A DNA stretch of 23,512 nt from CBCXVS01 sp965178525 (lineage in GTDB: Bacteria; Tectomicrobia; Entotheonellia; Entotheonellales; Entotheonellaceae). The position numbers were made by a program, and so were the translations under genes. The DNA is taken from positions 1-23,512 of the forward strand of contig CBCXVS010000097.1 of assembly GCA_965178525.1 (NCBI GenBank). The letters are read 5' to 3'. How positions within the stretch are numbered: position 1 is the first letter of the stretch; each line of letters opens with the position of its first letter. Positions 1 through 6,978 of this stretch are shown in pieces. The notes under the pieces were generated by a model. The model had not been told where the DNA came from. It ran no database searches and was given only the letters and a program-made list of their open reading frames with translations.

Positions 1-1
1 T

Positions 2-1714
2 GAGGCTGAAGGGCATGCTTATCTGGACCTAGGCACGTATGACACGTATGAAATGAGTCCCGACCATACGCTCTTAGCATACTCACTCGACACTGATGGC
101 TCCGAAACCTACACCCTCTCTGTCAAGGACCTGAGGACAGGTGCGCTGTTGCCCGATCAGATCCCCAACACGAGTTACGCCCTCGAATGGGGGAACGATA
201 ATCACACCCTATTCTACACGACGCAAGACCACGCCAAACGTCCCGATAAACTCTTTCGCCACCGTCTGGGCACGGATAGCAGCGAAGACGTAGAGTTGTA
301 TCACGAAACCGATGCACTCTATTACGTCAGCCTCTACAAAACCAAAGACAAAGCGTATCTCCTCCTCGATGTCCGAAGCATTGAAACGGCTGAAGCCTAT
401 ACGCTGTCTGCCGACACTCCACTGGACGATTTTCGGCTCATACACCCGCGCCAAGTTGGGATGCGGTACCAGATCGAGCATCGTCATGGGACGTATTACA
501 TTCTCACCAATGACGCCGCCACGAATTTCAAGCTTATGACCACCCCCGTGTCCCAGCCCGGCAAAACGCACTGGCAAGAATTGGTTCCCCACCGTGAGAC
601 CGTCAAGCTGGATGCCATGGCCGTATTTGCCGACCATCTGGTGCTCTATGAACGCGAAAACGGGCTCAAAACCATACATGTAAGGCGTTTTGACACCGGA
701 GAGACGCATGCCGTCGACTTTCCGGAACCCGTTTACACCTTTTCGTCCCATGGCAACCCTGACTTTCACAGCCAAATACTGCGCTTCACTTACATGTCAT
801 TGACAACGCCCGATACGGTCTACGATTATGACATGAATACGCACACGCGTGAGCGCAAAAAACAAAAGCCTGTGCTGGGAGGTTTCGACCCCGAGACGTA
901 TCAATCGGAACGCGTGACGGCCACCGCACCGGACGGGACAAGTGTCTCCATTTCCCTCGTCTACAAGAAAGGTATGCAGCGCCATGGCCAAAACCCCTGT
1001 GTCCTGTATGGTTATGGCGCTTACGGCGCCAGTATGGAGCCTTGGTTTAGCAGTAACCGCCTGAGTTTGCTGGATCGTGGCTGTATTTACGCCATTGCCC
1101 ATGTCCGCGGGGGGCAAGAGATGGGACGGTCCTGGTACGACCAGGGGAAACTGTTGTCCAAGACCCATACTTTCACAGACTTCATCGCCTGTGCTGAGAT
1201 GTTGATTGCTGGCCAATACACCTCCCATGACAAACTGGCCATTATGGGTGGTAGCGCCGGTGGTCTGCTCATTGGAGCCGTTCTCAACATGGCGCCATCC
1301 GTGGCCAAAGTGGCGGTGGCTCAGGTGCCCCTTGTCGATGTGCTCACGACGATGCCCGATGCCTCTCTTCCGCTGACCGTGAGGGAATACGAAGAATGGG
1401 GCAACCCGAACGACCCGATCTATTATGACTATATCAAGTCCTATTCCCCATACGATAATGTGGAGACAAAAACGTGTCCCCACCTCCTGGTGACCGCCGG
1501 GCTCAATGATCCGCGCGTGCCGTATTGGGAACCGGCCAAGTGGGTCGCGAAACTCCGCGCCACCCAAAGCGGTACGAATCGTTTACTGCTGCAAACGAAC
1601 ATGGACGCAGGACATGCGGGGGCGTCCGGCCGCTACGATTTTCTACACGAGATCGCCTTCGAGTATGCGTTTATCCTCGACACGTTAGGGGTCACGGGAG
1701 ATCAGCATGAGTGA
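2..1714 (+). CDS. ptrB: Oligopeptidase B (S9A prolyl oligopeptidase family), 5'-truncated
   Basis: This serine peptidase of the prolyl-oligopeptidase clan cleaves short peptides after basic residues, normally in the cytoplasm or periplasm. The reading frame is already open at base 2 (EAEGHAYLDLG...), matching the start of the propeller domain, so the gene begins outside the window; about 570 of roughly 690 residues are present. An ATG at 53 is internal. The beta-propeller is followed by the alpha/beta-hydrolase domain. The nucleophile sits in GGSAGG (Ser codon 1253-1255), the acid in GLNDPRVPYWEPAKW (Asp codon 1508-1510), and the His in GHAGASGRYD (codon 1613-1615). The YWEPAKWVAKLR stretch and GHxGASGRYD ending are typical of oligopeptidase B rather than prolyl endopeptidase. 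It ends convergently with the acyl-CoA dehydrogenase 92 bp away; no clear terminator is visible between them. Confidence 0.96.
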   Translation, partial: EAEGHAYLDLGTYDTYEMSPDHTLLAYSLDTDGSETYTLSVKDLRTGALLPDQIPNTSYALEWGNDNHTLFYTTQDHAKRPDKLFRHRLGTDSSEDVELYHETDALYYVSLYKTKDKAYLLLDVRSIETAEAYTLSADTPLDDFRLIHPRQVGMRYQIEHRHGTYYILTNDAATNFKLMTTPVSQPGKTHWQELVPHRETVKLDAMAVFADHLVLYERENGLKTIHVRRFDTGETHAVDFPEPVYTFSSHGNPDFHSQILRFTYMSLTTPDTVYDYDMNTHTRERKKQKPVLGGFDPETYQSERVTATAPDGTSVSISLVYKKGMQRHGQNPCVLYGYGAYGASMEPWFSSNRLSLLDRGCIYAIAHVRGGQEMGRSWYDQGKLLSKTHTFTDFIACAEMLIAGQYTSHDKLAIMGGSAGGLLIGAVLNMAPSVAKVAVAQVPLVDVLTTMPDASLPLTVREYEEWGNPNDPIYYDYIKSYSPYDNVETKTCPHLLVTAGLNDPRVPYWEPAKWVAKLRATQSGTNRLLLQTNMDAGHAGASGRYDFLHEIAFEYAFILDTLGVTGDQHE

Positions 1715-1806
1715 AAATCAGGCGCGTTAAGGCTGGCCGCCCCGATAATAATCGCCACCTGATCTTGTCGCTTCATGCCACCCTCTCCTCCGGTCGTTCT
1801 CCGGCC

Positions 1807-2973
1807 TCAGTACGAGCGCGGCATCCCAAGCACGTGTTCGCCAAGATAATTCAGCACCATCTGCTGGGAGACAGGCGCAATCTTGTACAAGCGAATCTCC
1901 CGGTAGAGCCGCTCGACATCGAACTCTTTGGCATAGCCGAACCCGCCATGGGTCTGCACGGCATGATCCGCCGCATCACATCCGGCGTCTGCGGCTAACA
2001 GCTTCGCCATATTCGCCTCGGGACCACAGGGTAGACCGTGATCGTAGAGCCAAGCGGCCTTGAACACCATCAATTCCGCCGCCTCCAAGCGGGCGTATGC
2101 TTCTGCCAGTGGGAATTGAATCCCTTGATTCTTCCCGATCGGCCGGCCGAATACCGTGCGGTCTTTGGCATACTGTACAGCCTTGTCCAACGCCGCTTTG
2201 CCAATACCGACGGCTTCGGCCGCAATGACGATGCGTTCGGGATTCAAACCATCGAGCAAATGATAAAAGCCCTCGCCTTCTTGTCCGACCAGGTCCGCAT
2301 GCGGAACACGGAAATGGTCAATGAACAACTCGTTGGAATCAACCGCATGACGACCCATCTTCTCGATGGGTCTTATGGTAATGGCCTCACGGTCGATTTC
2401 GGAAAAGAACAACGTCATGCCCTTCGTTCTTTTGTCGACCTGCTCGATTGGCGTCGTCCGGGTTAAAATGAGAACCCGATCGGCATTCTGCGCGTTTGTG
2501 CTCCAGATTTTGCGGCCGTTGATGACCCAATCATCGCCATCTCGCACCGCCGTCGTTTCGATGTGTACCGTGTCCGTCCCGACGTTCGGCTCGGTGACGG
2601 AGAAGGCTAACTTCATCTCACCGTTAGCGACCAGGGGCAGATAGCGCCGCTTCATGTCTTCACTGCCATACTTGATCACCGGCTGTGGGGGAAACATCGA
2701 AAAGTGGATGGGCGAGGCCCCGGATGTACCGGCGCCAGAGGCACAAATCTCACCCAAGATGATGCTGGCTTCGGTGATGCCAAGGCCCCCGCCCCCATAT
2801 TCGGCCGGCACCACGGCGCCCACCCACCCGGCGGCAGCCAATTCGTTGAAAAACGCATGGGGGTATTCGCCTGTGCTGTCCAATTCCCGCCAATAACTCC
2901 AGTCAAATTTCCGCGCCAGGTTACGCACTTCGGTGCGGATGAGCTGCTGTTCGTCGCTCAAAGCAAAATCCAT
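1807..2973 (-). CDS. Acyl-CoA dehydrogenase family flavoprotein
   Basis: This is a 388-residue FAD-dependent acyl-CoA dehydrogenase, which would introduce a 2,3-double bond into an acyl-CoA and pass electrons to ETF. It has the N-terminal helical domain (LSDEQQLIRTEVRNLARKF), the middle beta domain with the FSVTEPNVGTDT signature (about 125-136), and the C-terminal helical domain with QTHGGFGYAKEFDVERLYRE (about 340-359). The residue equivalent to the usual MCAD catalytic Glu near the C-terminus is not Glu (LYKIAPVSQQ). A Glu occurs instead in GLNPERI (E246), the position used by isovaleryl-CoA dehydrogenase and its relatives, so that subgroup is more likely. The start is chosen at 2973 because GGAAGGAGG lies 6 bases upstream. 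The frame stays open to 3093, but that extension runs into the mobile element. The substrate cannot be told from sequence. Confidence 0.94.
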   Translation of the reverse strand: MDFALSDEQQLIRTEVRNLARKFDWSYWRELDSTGEYPHAFFNELAAAGWVGAVVPAEYGGGGLGITEASIILGEICASGAGTSGASPIHFSMFPPQPVIKYGSEDMKRRYLPLVANGEMKLAFSVTEPNVGTDTVHIETTAVRDGDDWVINGRKIWSTNAQNADRVLILTRTTPIEQVDKRTKGMTLFFSEIDREAITIRPIEKMGRHAVDSNELFIDHFRVPHADLVGQEGEGFYHLLDGLNPERIVIAAEAVGIGKAALDKAVQYAKDRTVFGRPIGKNQGIQFPLAEAYARLEAAELMVFKAAWLYDHGLPCGPEANMAKLLAADAGCDAADHAVQTHGGFGYAKEFDVERLYREIRLYKIAPVSQQMVLNYLGEHVLGMPRSY

Positions 2974-3010
2974 CCCATGCCTCCTTCCACGGCTCGATGT
3001 AGCAAAACTA

Positions 3011-3031
3011 ATAAGTACCGAAGCAAAATTA
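3011..3031 (+). repeat. Dispersed AT-rich 21-bp repeat, copy A (broken by the MITE)
   Basis: The sequence is ATAAGTAC, then CGAAG, then CAAAATTA. It matches the minus strand at 13513-13533 in 19 of 21 bases (YGARG in the middle). The MITE-like element begins directly after it, and the last eight bases are the duplicated target. Removing the element rejoins it to a 12-bp inverted repeat (3207-3218 with 3245-3256, CAAAATTAATTT / AAATTAATTTTG). The target was therefore itself a structured AT-rich repeat. Confidence 0.75.
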
Positions 3032-3206
3032 GGCTCTTCCTCACTTTTGGTGAAAACGGGGGAAGTAGCCATTGAGGTCGTAACTGCTCCCATAGAAATG
3101 GACGATTAAGCATCAGATTAAAAACGAGTTTGGAAGTCGATTGCATTCTTTCGTTATCGAAGAGCCTGCCTCAACTGGCCTGCATCACCAAAAGTGAGGA
3201 AGAGCC
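3032..3206. mobile_element. 175-bp MITE-like element with 22-bp TIRs and 8-bp target duplication
   Basis: The ends 3032-3053 and 3185-3206 are perfect inverted repeats of 22 bp, beginning GGCTCTTCCTCAC. They are flanked by identical 8-bp direct repeats CAAAATTA at 3024-3031 and 3207-3214, a clean target-site duplication. The GGCTCTT-type terminus and 8-bp duplication are known traits of the ISL3 family, so I infer a non-autonomous derivative of an ISL3-like element. The interior has no transposase. On the minus strand a short frame opens with ATG at 3146, about 40 bp inside one TIR, and could be a remnant of the parent transposase start. The insertion sits 58 bp upstream of the acyl-CoA dehydrogenase start codon and may displace or supply its promoter. 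Confidence 0.88.
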
Positions 3207-3426
3207 CAAAATTAATTTCATAAAATATCCCACGGGAATCTGTCAAATTAATTTTGTCCGACCACTTAAGTTAGTCTCATGACTCGGAGGGCAGTATAGG
3301 GGACGAGGAATTGGCCTGGCAAGGGAAAAGGTGGATTTCAAGGCGCCCAGTTGTCGCCGCGCCTTTGTCCGGCAAGCCTGATCTGCAGCGCTGCAGGGGT
3401 GGCAATAGATATAGCCACCCCTGCCA
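3207..3426. other. Intergenic remainder between MITE and response regulator
   Basis: The gap between the acyl-CoA dehydrogenase start (2973) and the response regulator stop (3427) totals 453 bp. Besides the MITE it holds a 12-bp inverted repeat (3207-3218 / 3245-3256), an exact 14-bp palindrome CTGCAGCGCTGCAG at 3383-3396, and the hairpin at 3393-3424. I see no credible gene in it. Short open frames here are not supported by a ribosome binding site or protein character. Confidence 0.5.
3393..3424 (-). terminator. Stable hairpin downstream of the response regulator
   Basis: GCAGGGGTGGC (3393-3403) pairs perfectly with GCCACCCCTGC (3414-3424) around a 10-nt AT-rich loop, two bases after the response-regulator stop codon. 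The position fits transcription termination or 3'-end protection for the minus-strand operon. No T-run follows on that strand, so it is not a textbook intrinsic terminator. Confidence 0.55.
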
Positions 3427-3870
3427 CTACGCACCCTTACGTGGCGGCAGCTTGACCACAGTAAACCAAAAGTTTTCGATACTGCAAATAGCCTTGGCAA
3501 ACTGGTCCAAGCCCATGGGCTTCGTGATGTAACAGTTCGCGCCCAGATCATACGCCCGTTCAATATCGCTATCGCTGTCCGACGTCGTCAGCACAACGAC
3601 CGGAATGGAGCGCAGAGCAACATCCTGTTGCATGTCCTGCAACACTTCACAGCCATTCTTTTTGGGCATATTGAGATCGAGGAGCATTAAATCCGGACGC
3701 ACAGCATCCGCATACGGTGCTTCGCGCCTCAGGTATGCCATCGCTGACGCGCCGTCGTTGACGACATCGAGATGGAGGGCAATCTTCGCCTCATCAAGCA
3801 GTCGTTTAGTCAACGTCACATCAGCCGGATCGTCTTCGACCAACAGGAGCTGAATTGTTCTATTCATCAT
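3427..3870 (-). CDS. Single-domain response regulator (Rcp1-like receiver)
   Basis: This 147-residue protein is one CheY-like receiver domain with no output domain. The acidic pocket is E12-D13-D14 (LLVEDDPAD), the phosphoacceptor is D65 in LLDLNMPKKNG, and the conserved Thr and Lys are T95/T96 and K117 (YITKPMG). The length and the DLNMPKKNG motif match the Rcp1 group that partners Cph1-type histidine kinases, in which phosphate is relayed without direct DNA binding. It follows the kinase by 37 bp on the same strand, so the two form a cognate pair. The first ATG has AAGGGG ten bases upstream; a second ATG directly follows. How the signal leaves this protein cannot be seen here. Confidence 0.93.
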   Translation of the reverse strand: MMNRTIQLLLVEDDPADVTLTKRLLDEAKIALHLDVVNDGASAMAYLRREAPYADAVRPDLMLLDLNMPKKNGCEVLQDMQQDVALRSIPVVVLTTSDSDSDIERAYDLGANCYITKPMGLDQFAKAICSIENFWFTVVKLPPRKGA

Positions 3871-3907
3871 GACGGTTGCACCCCTTCATTGCCATGGACA
3901 TAGCCGT

Positions 3908-5119
3908 TTAGGCCTGTACGAGGACAGCCGGAATCGTAAAGTAAAACGTTGCCCCTTTGCCAATTTCCGATTCTACCCAAATATGACCTCCATGGCGCTC
4001 CACGATCTTCCGACAGATCGCCAGCCCAATACCCGTGCCAGGATATTCCGTGCGCGCATGTAAACGCTGGAACATGATAAAAATCCGCTCAGCATATTGC
4101 GCCTCGATACCAATACCATTGTCTCGCATCGTAAACAGCCAAGCATCGTCCCTGAGAGCGGCGGCGATATGGATGCGCGGGGGGACAGCTCGGTTAAATT
4201 TCAGCGCATTATCAATCAGGTTGTGCAACAGTTGCCGCATGAGCACAGGTTGCGTCATCACCCGTGGTAGCAGGTCGTAGGTCACCTCGGCTCGCTGTTG
4301 TTGAACTGCCGCATCTAGCTCAACCAGGGTCTCTTTGAGGAGCACGTCGGCGTCCGCCGGTTCCAAAGACCCAGTGTTTCTGCCAATACGTGAATAGACT
4401 AAGAGATCGCGAACGAGCCCTTGCATGCGGGTCGCCCCATCAATGATGTAGCCCATATAGGTGTCCGCCTCAGCGTCCAGCCGGTTTGCCAGGTGCCTGG
4501 TAAGTAACTCGCTGAAGCTGACGACTTTGCGGAGGGGCTCTTGCAGCTCGTGCGACGCCACATAGGCGAATTGTTCCAATTCGGCGTTGGTACGCGCCAA
4601 CTCCTCAGCGCGTTTTGCCAAGGCGACTTCGGCCCGTTTCCGTTCGGTAATATCGCGAAGCATCGCCAACACGGCTGGCTGTCCATCATACCTGACGGGC
4701 GTGGCTCGCGATTCTACATGGACGGTACGACCATCAAGGCGTAGAAGCTGGAGTTCGATCTGCTCAATCCGTTGCCGCGCCTGCGAGACGATGTGAGCCC
4801 GTGCTTTTACGGTTGACAAATCATCGGGATGAATGACGTCCCAAATCGATTGGCCAACAAGCGCCTCTGGCTGCGTGGCGCCCAACAGGGTCGCTCCCAC
4901 CGGATTGATATAGACGAAATGCTCTCCGTCATGCACATAAATGGCATCTGGCGACATGTCAACCAATTGTCGATACCGTTCTTCGCTTTCTTGCAGCGCT
5001 TCTTCCCTAGCGCGTAACGTCCGGATGTGCCGATGCTGACGCCGCATCATCACGATGAGCACCATACCCATGCCGAACACTGTGCCCATCATAGCCAGCC
5101 CGAACCCTTGCCAACCCAT
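3908..5119 (-). CDS. PAS-domain sensor histidine kinase, membrane-anchored
   Basis: From the chosen start this is 403 residues. There is one N-terminal membrane helix (about 3-25), a short coiled linker, and a PAS domain (about 43-160, ending MLRDITERKRAE). The HisKA domain has phospho-acceptor H190 in YVASHELQEPLRKV, and the HATPase_c domain has NLIDNALKF (300-308), DNGIG (333-337) and GTGIGLAICRKIVERHGG (from 361). The ASHELQEPLRK box and the following single-domain regulator are typical of the Cph1/Rcp1 kinase class. ATG 5119 is preferred because GGCGGAG lies nine bases upstream and it begins four bases after the upstream gene's stop. ATGs at 5137 and 5176 stay in frame but overlap that gene and lack a good Shine-Dalgarno. 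The ligand of the PAS domain is unknown. Confidence 0.92.
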   Translation of the reverse strand: MGWQGFGLAMMGTVFGMGMVLIVMMRRQHRHIRTLRAREEALQESEERYRQLVDMSPDAIYVHDGEHFVYINPVGATLLGATQPEALVGQSIWDVIHPDDLSTVKARAHIVSQARQRIEQIELQLLRLDGRTVHVESRATPVRYDGQPAVLAMLRDITERKRAEVALAKRAEELARTNAELEQFAYVASHELQEPLRKVVSFSELLTRHLANRLDAEADTYMGYIIDGATRMQGLVRDLLVYSRIGRNTGSLEPADADVLLKETLVELDAAVQQQRAEVTYDLLPRVMTQPVLMRQLLHNLIDNALKFNRAVPPRIHIAAALRDDAWLFTMRDNGIGIEAQYAERIFIMFQRLHARTEYPGTGIGLAICRKIVERHGGHIWVESEIGKGATFYFTIPAVLVQA

Positions 5120-5123
5120 GTAG

Positions 5124-5312
5124 CTAGTCTCCGCCATGCTGTTGTAGGGTCCGAGCGCGAAACCAGTCTGTAACATCCGATTCCAAAAAACGCCACTGCC
5201 CGCCGATTTTTGCGCCTGGGAGTTCCCCTTTCTGTGCTAGGGCATAGACCGTTTCAACGTTCAATTTGAGGAACTCTGCAACTTCGGAGGCAGTGAGAAA
5301 AACATCAGACAT
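5124..5312 (-). CDS. Small helix-turn-helix (excisionase/MerR-like HTH_17) DNA-binding protein
   Basis: This 62-residue protein reads FLTASEVAEFLKLNVETVYALAQKGELPGAKIGGQWRF and then LESDVTDWF. That is the winged-helix pattern of the excisionase (HTH_17) family: helix-turn-helix, then PGxKIGGQWRF. GAGGT five to six bases before ATG 5312 decides the start; the frame remains open to 5393. It heads a tight operon with the histidine kinase (4-bp gap) and receiver. Being next to a two-component pair with no DNA-binding output, it could be the DNA-contacting partner or an autoregulator. That role is inference. No phage integrase is nearby, so an excision role is unlikely. Confidence 0.86.
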   Translation of the reverse strand: MSDVFLTASEVAEFLKLNVETVYALAQKGELPGAKIGGQWRFLESDVTDWFRARTLQQHGGD

Positions 5313-5418
5313 GATGGACCTCGTGTTCATGAATCCACAGCATAAGTCGATAGATTCCGAAGAATATCCCCATTCTGGACCTTCTATCGGCAATTCTGGG
5401 AAAATCTCTTAATCAAAG

Positions 5419-5446
5419 AGCGGTCAGCTCTCAGCGGTCAGTTCTC
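5419..5446. repeat. Tandem 14-bp repeat
   Basis: AGCGGTCAGCTCTC is followed immediately by AGCGGTCAGTTCTC, with one mismatch. The AGCTCTCAGC core recurs in the inverted repeat at 6106-6216, so related repeats flank the broken PPOX gene on both sides. Confidence 0.7.
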
Positions 5447-5550
5447 CGTAAACAGATAGGCCCGACTTGACGCTCTCCCGCGTGTGCCGTAAGCTGCTGG
5501 ACGATATGTATCATGAAGCAATGACGGTATGCAGACAGAAGGGACAGGTC

Positions 5551-5679
5551 ATGGCCATCAGCATTACCTCGAATCGCTTTCACGAGCAATTTAGCACCCC
5601 CTCAGGCTGAGCGGTGACCAAGCTGCGGGACTATATGACGCCCTACGTGCAGGAATTCATCCAGCATCACCGTTTGTGA
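5551..5679 (+). pseudogene. N-terminal remnant of the PPOX-family gene
   Basis: The frame from ATG 5551 (AGAAGGGAC upstream) reads MAISITSNRFHEQFSTPSG, then a TGA at 5608-5610, then AVTKLRDYMTPYVQEFIQHHRL and a second stop at 5677. This matches the helical N-terminus that precedes the FMN-binding barrel in PPOX-type proteins. Reading the TGA as CGA and restoring one G at about 5676 (TTG GTG ATC ATG) gives one continuous protein into the downstream frame. Two lesions, a nonsense codon and a -1 frameshift, therefore separate it from the rest. Confidence 0.7.
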
Positions 5680-6116
5680 TCATGGCGACCAGCGACCAGG
5701 AAGGACGCTGCGATACGTCGCCTAAAGGAGGAAAACCCGGCTTCGTTCGCGTCTTGGATGATCGTCATTTGTTGCTGCCTGACGTAGCGGGGAACAAGCT
5801 GTTTCAATCATACGGCAACATGGACACGAATCCGCACGTTGGCCTGCTATTTTTTATTCCGGGCGTCAACGATACGGTGCGCGTCAATGGCGCGGTGACA
5901 ATCGTGGACAAAGCAGAATTAGAGCGGCGCAATATCACCATGTCCCTCTACAACCCCGATGATAATGCCATGCATCGGCAAGGGATTCTGATCGACGTCG
6001 AGGAAGCCTACGGCCACTGTCCACGGGCGCTCAAATTTTCCCAGCTCTGGGATGTCGAGCAGATTCAGGCCAACCAGTCGGACCGGCCGATCTCAGACCG
6101 GCCGTCTAATAGTTAG
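5676..6116 (+). CDS. Pyridoxamine 5'-phosphate oxidase-family FMN-binding protein, N-terminally broken
   Basis: The intact remainder covers about 146 codons of a split-barrel flavin protein. It reads ATSDQEGRCDTSPKGGKPGFVRVLDD, GNKLFQSYGNMDTNPHVGLLFFIPG, RVNGAVTIVD, and ends with the family's DVEEAYGHCPRALKFSQLW. These segments match the PPOX group whose members run to about 200 residues, with pyridoxamine oxidase or other flavin/F420 chemistry; the exact substrate is not deducible. The GTG at 5676 or ATG at 5682 could start translation, but neither has a convincing ribosome site and the family's N-terminal helix lies upstream in another frame. The gene is probably non-functional or mis-assembled. 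The C-terminus contains a small direct duplication (GACCGGCCG twice) encoding SDRPISDRP. Confidence 0.8.
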   Translation: MIMATSDQEGRCDTSPKGGKPGFVRVLDDRHLLLPDVAGNKLFQSYGNMDTNPHVGLLFFIPGVNDTVRVNGAVTIVDKAELERRNITMSLYNPDDNAMHRQGILIDVEEAYGHCPRALKFSQLWDVEQIQANQSDRPISDRPSNS

Positions 6117-6216
6117 CTCTCAGCTAAAAGCAAAGAGGGTACGCCTCTGGCGACAGGAGATGATAGCATTTGCCATGGCTTTTTAGAGCTGAAAGCTGAG
6201 AGCTGACAGCTATTAG
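6106..6216. terminator. Inverted repeat between convergent PPOX and SDR genes
   Basis: CTAATAGTTAGCTCTCAGCT (6106-6125) faces 6194-6216, whose complement reads CTAATAG-CTG-TC-AGCTCTCAGCT. The arms differ by a 3-base insertion and one substitution. The right arm abuts the SDR stop codon and the left arm spans the PPOX stop. It could act as a bidirectional terminator, or be a dispersed repeat that landed at the convergent end. Confidence 0.55.
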
Positions 6217-6969
6217 CTACTTCCCTCGCTCTCTGCCAGGGGCGGCACGGCGCAGGAGTACTCCCGGAATACAAGGTAGGAGGCGGGCCAAGATGGCCAT
6301 CTGCCAGGGAAACGTGTAGACACGCCGTTTTTGTCGAATCGCATGGACGATCTTTCGGGCTGCGACGTCAGTCTGGAGCAGAAAGGGCATGGCAAAATCG
6401 TTGCAGTCTGTCATCTCCGAAACGACGAAGCCGGGATTGATCGTGGTGACGATAATGCCGTGAGGACGCAGCGTCCAACCGTAGCCTTCCATGAGGGCAC
6501 GCACGGCCATTTTCGTGGCGGCATAAGTCGTCGAGCCTGGCAGGGCCCGAAAACCGGCGACCGAGGCGATGGCAACGAGGTGGCCACCTTGCTGCTGGAT
6601 CATACGCGGCACGAAGGGTAGCAGGGTATTGAGCAGGCCGATGACGTTGACCTCGAAGGTCTGAGCATGATAGACGGGGTCGCCAGAGGCTAGATCGTCC
6701 GGATTTCCTACCCCCGCATTGGCGATGACGAGATCGATACCCGCAGCCTCGGCGAGGAAGCGTTCAGTGTAGGCGCGCATCGCAGCAGAATTCCGCACAT
6801 CAATCGGCTCCGCGATCACATCTGCGCCCTGCGCCTCACAGTGCTGCGCCACCTCTGCCAGGCGGTCGTGACGCCGCCCGATCAGGCCAATCCTGCTTCC
6901 GGATTGCGCATAGTGGAGGGCGAGCGCTTTGCCAATGCCCGATGTGACACCGGTAATCACAATGTTCAT
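6217..6969 (-). CDS. Short-chain dehydrogenase/reductase
   Basis: This 250-residue classical SDR would oxidise or reduce a carbonyl/alcohol with NAD(P)(H). The Rossmann motif is TGVTSGIG (6-13), and the adjacent GRRHDR basic residues (R32, R33) favour NADP(H). NANAGV is at about 84-87. The catalytic tetrad is N108, S136, Y149 and K153 (YAATK). The C-terminal tail ends RRAAPGRERGK and is basic and hydrophobic before that (MAILARLLPCIPGVLL), which could let it touch the membrane. The start is 9 bp after the MFS stop codon, so the two are probably co-transcribed and translation may be coupled, since no strong Shine-Dalgarno is seen. The substrate is unknown. Confidence 0.93.
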   Translation of the reverse strand: MNIVITGVTSGIGKALALHYAQSGSRIGLIGRRHDRLAEVAQHCEAQGADVIAEPIDVRNSAAMRAYTERFLAEAAGIDLVIANAGVGNPDDLASGDPVYHAQTFEVNVIGLLNTLLPFVPRMIQQQGGHLVAIASVAGFRALPGSTTYAATKMAVRALMEGYGWTLRPHGIIVTTINPGFVVSEMTDCNDFAMPFLLQTDVAARKIVHAIRQKRRVYTFPWQMAILARLLPCIPGVLLRRAAPGRERGK

Positions 6970-6978
6970 GGCTCAGGC

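Noticed and set aside
797..1567. Long open frame opposite the oligopeptidase gene
   Set aside because: It is antisense to a gene with full catalytic motifs, has no domain character and no ribosome site. The same applies to long antisense frames at 7489-8271 (opposite the MFS gene) and 14404-15342 (opposite the sigma-TPR gene).
2974..3093. Longer N-terminus for the acyl-CoA dehydrogenase
   Set aside because: The extra codons run into the MITE and its target repeat. The strong Shine-Dalgarno before 2973 and the family N-terminus support the shorter form.
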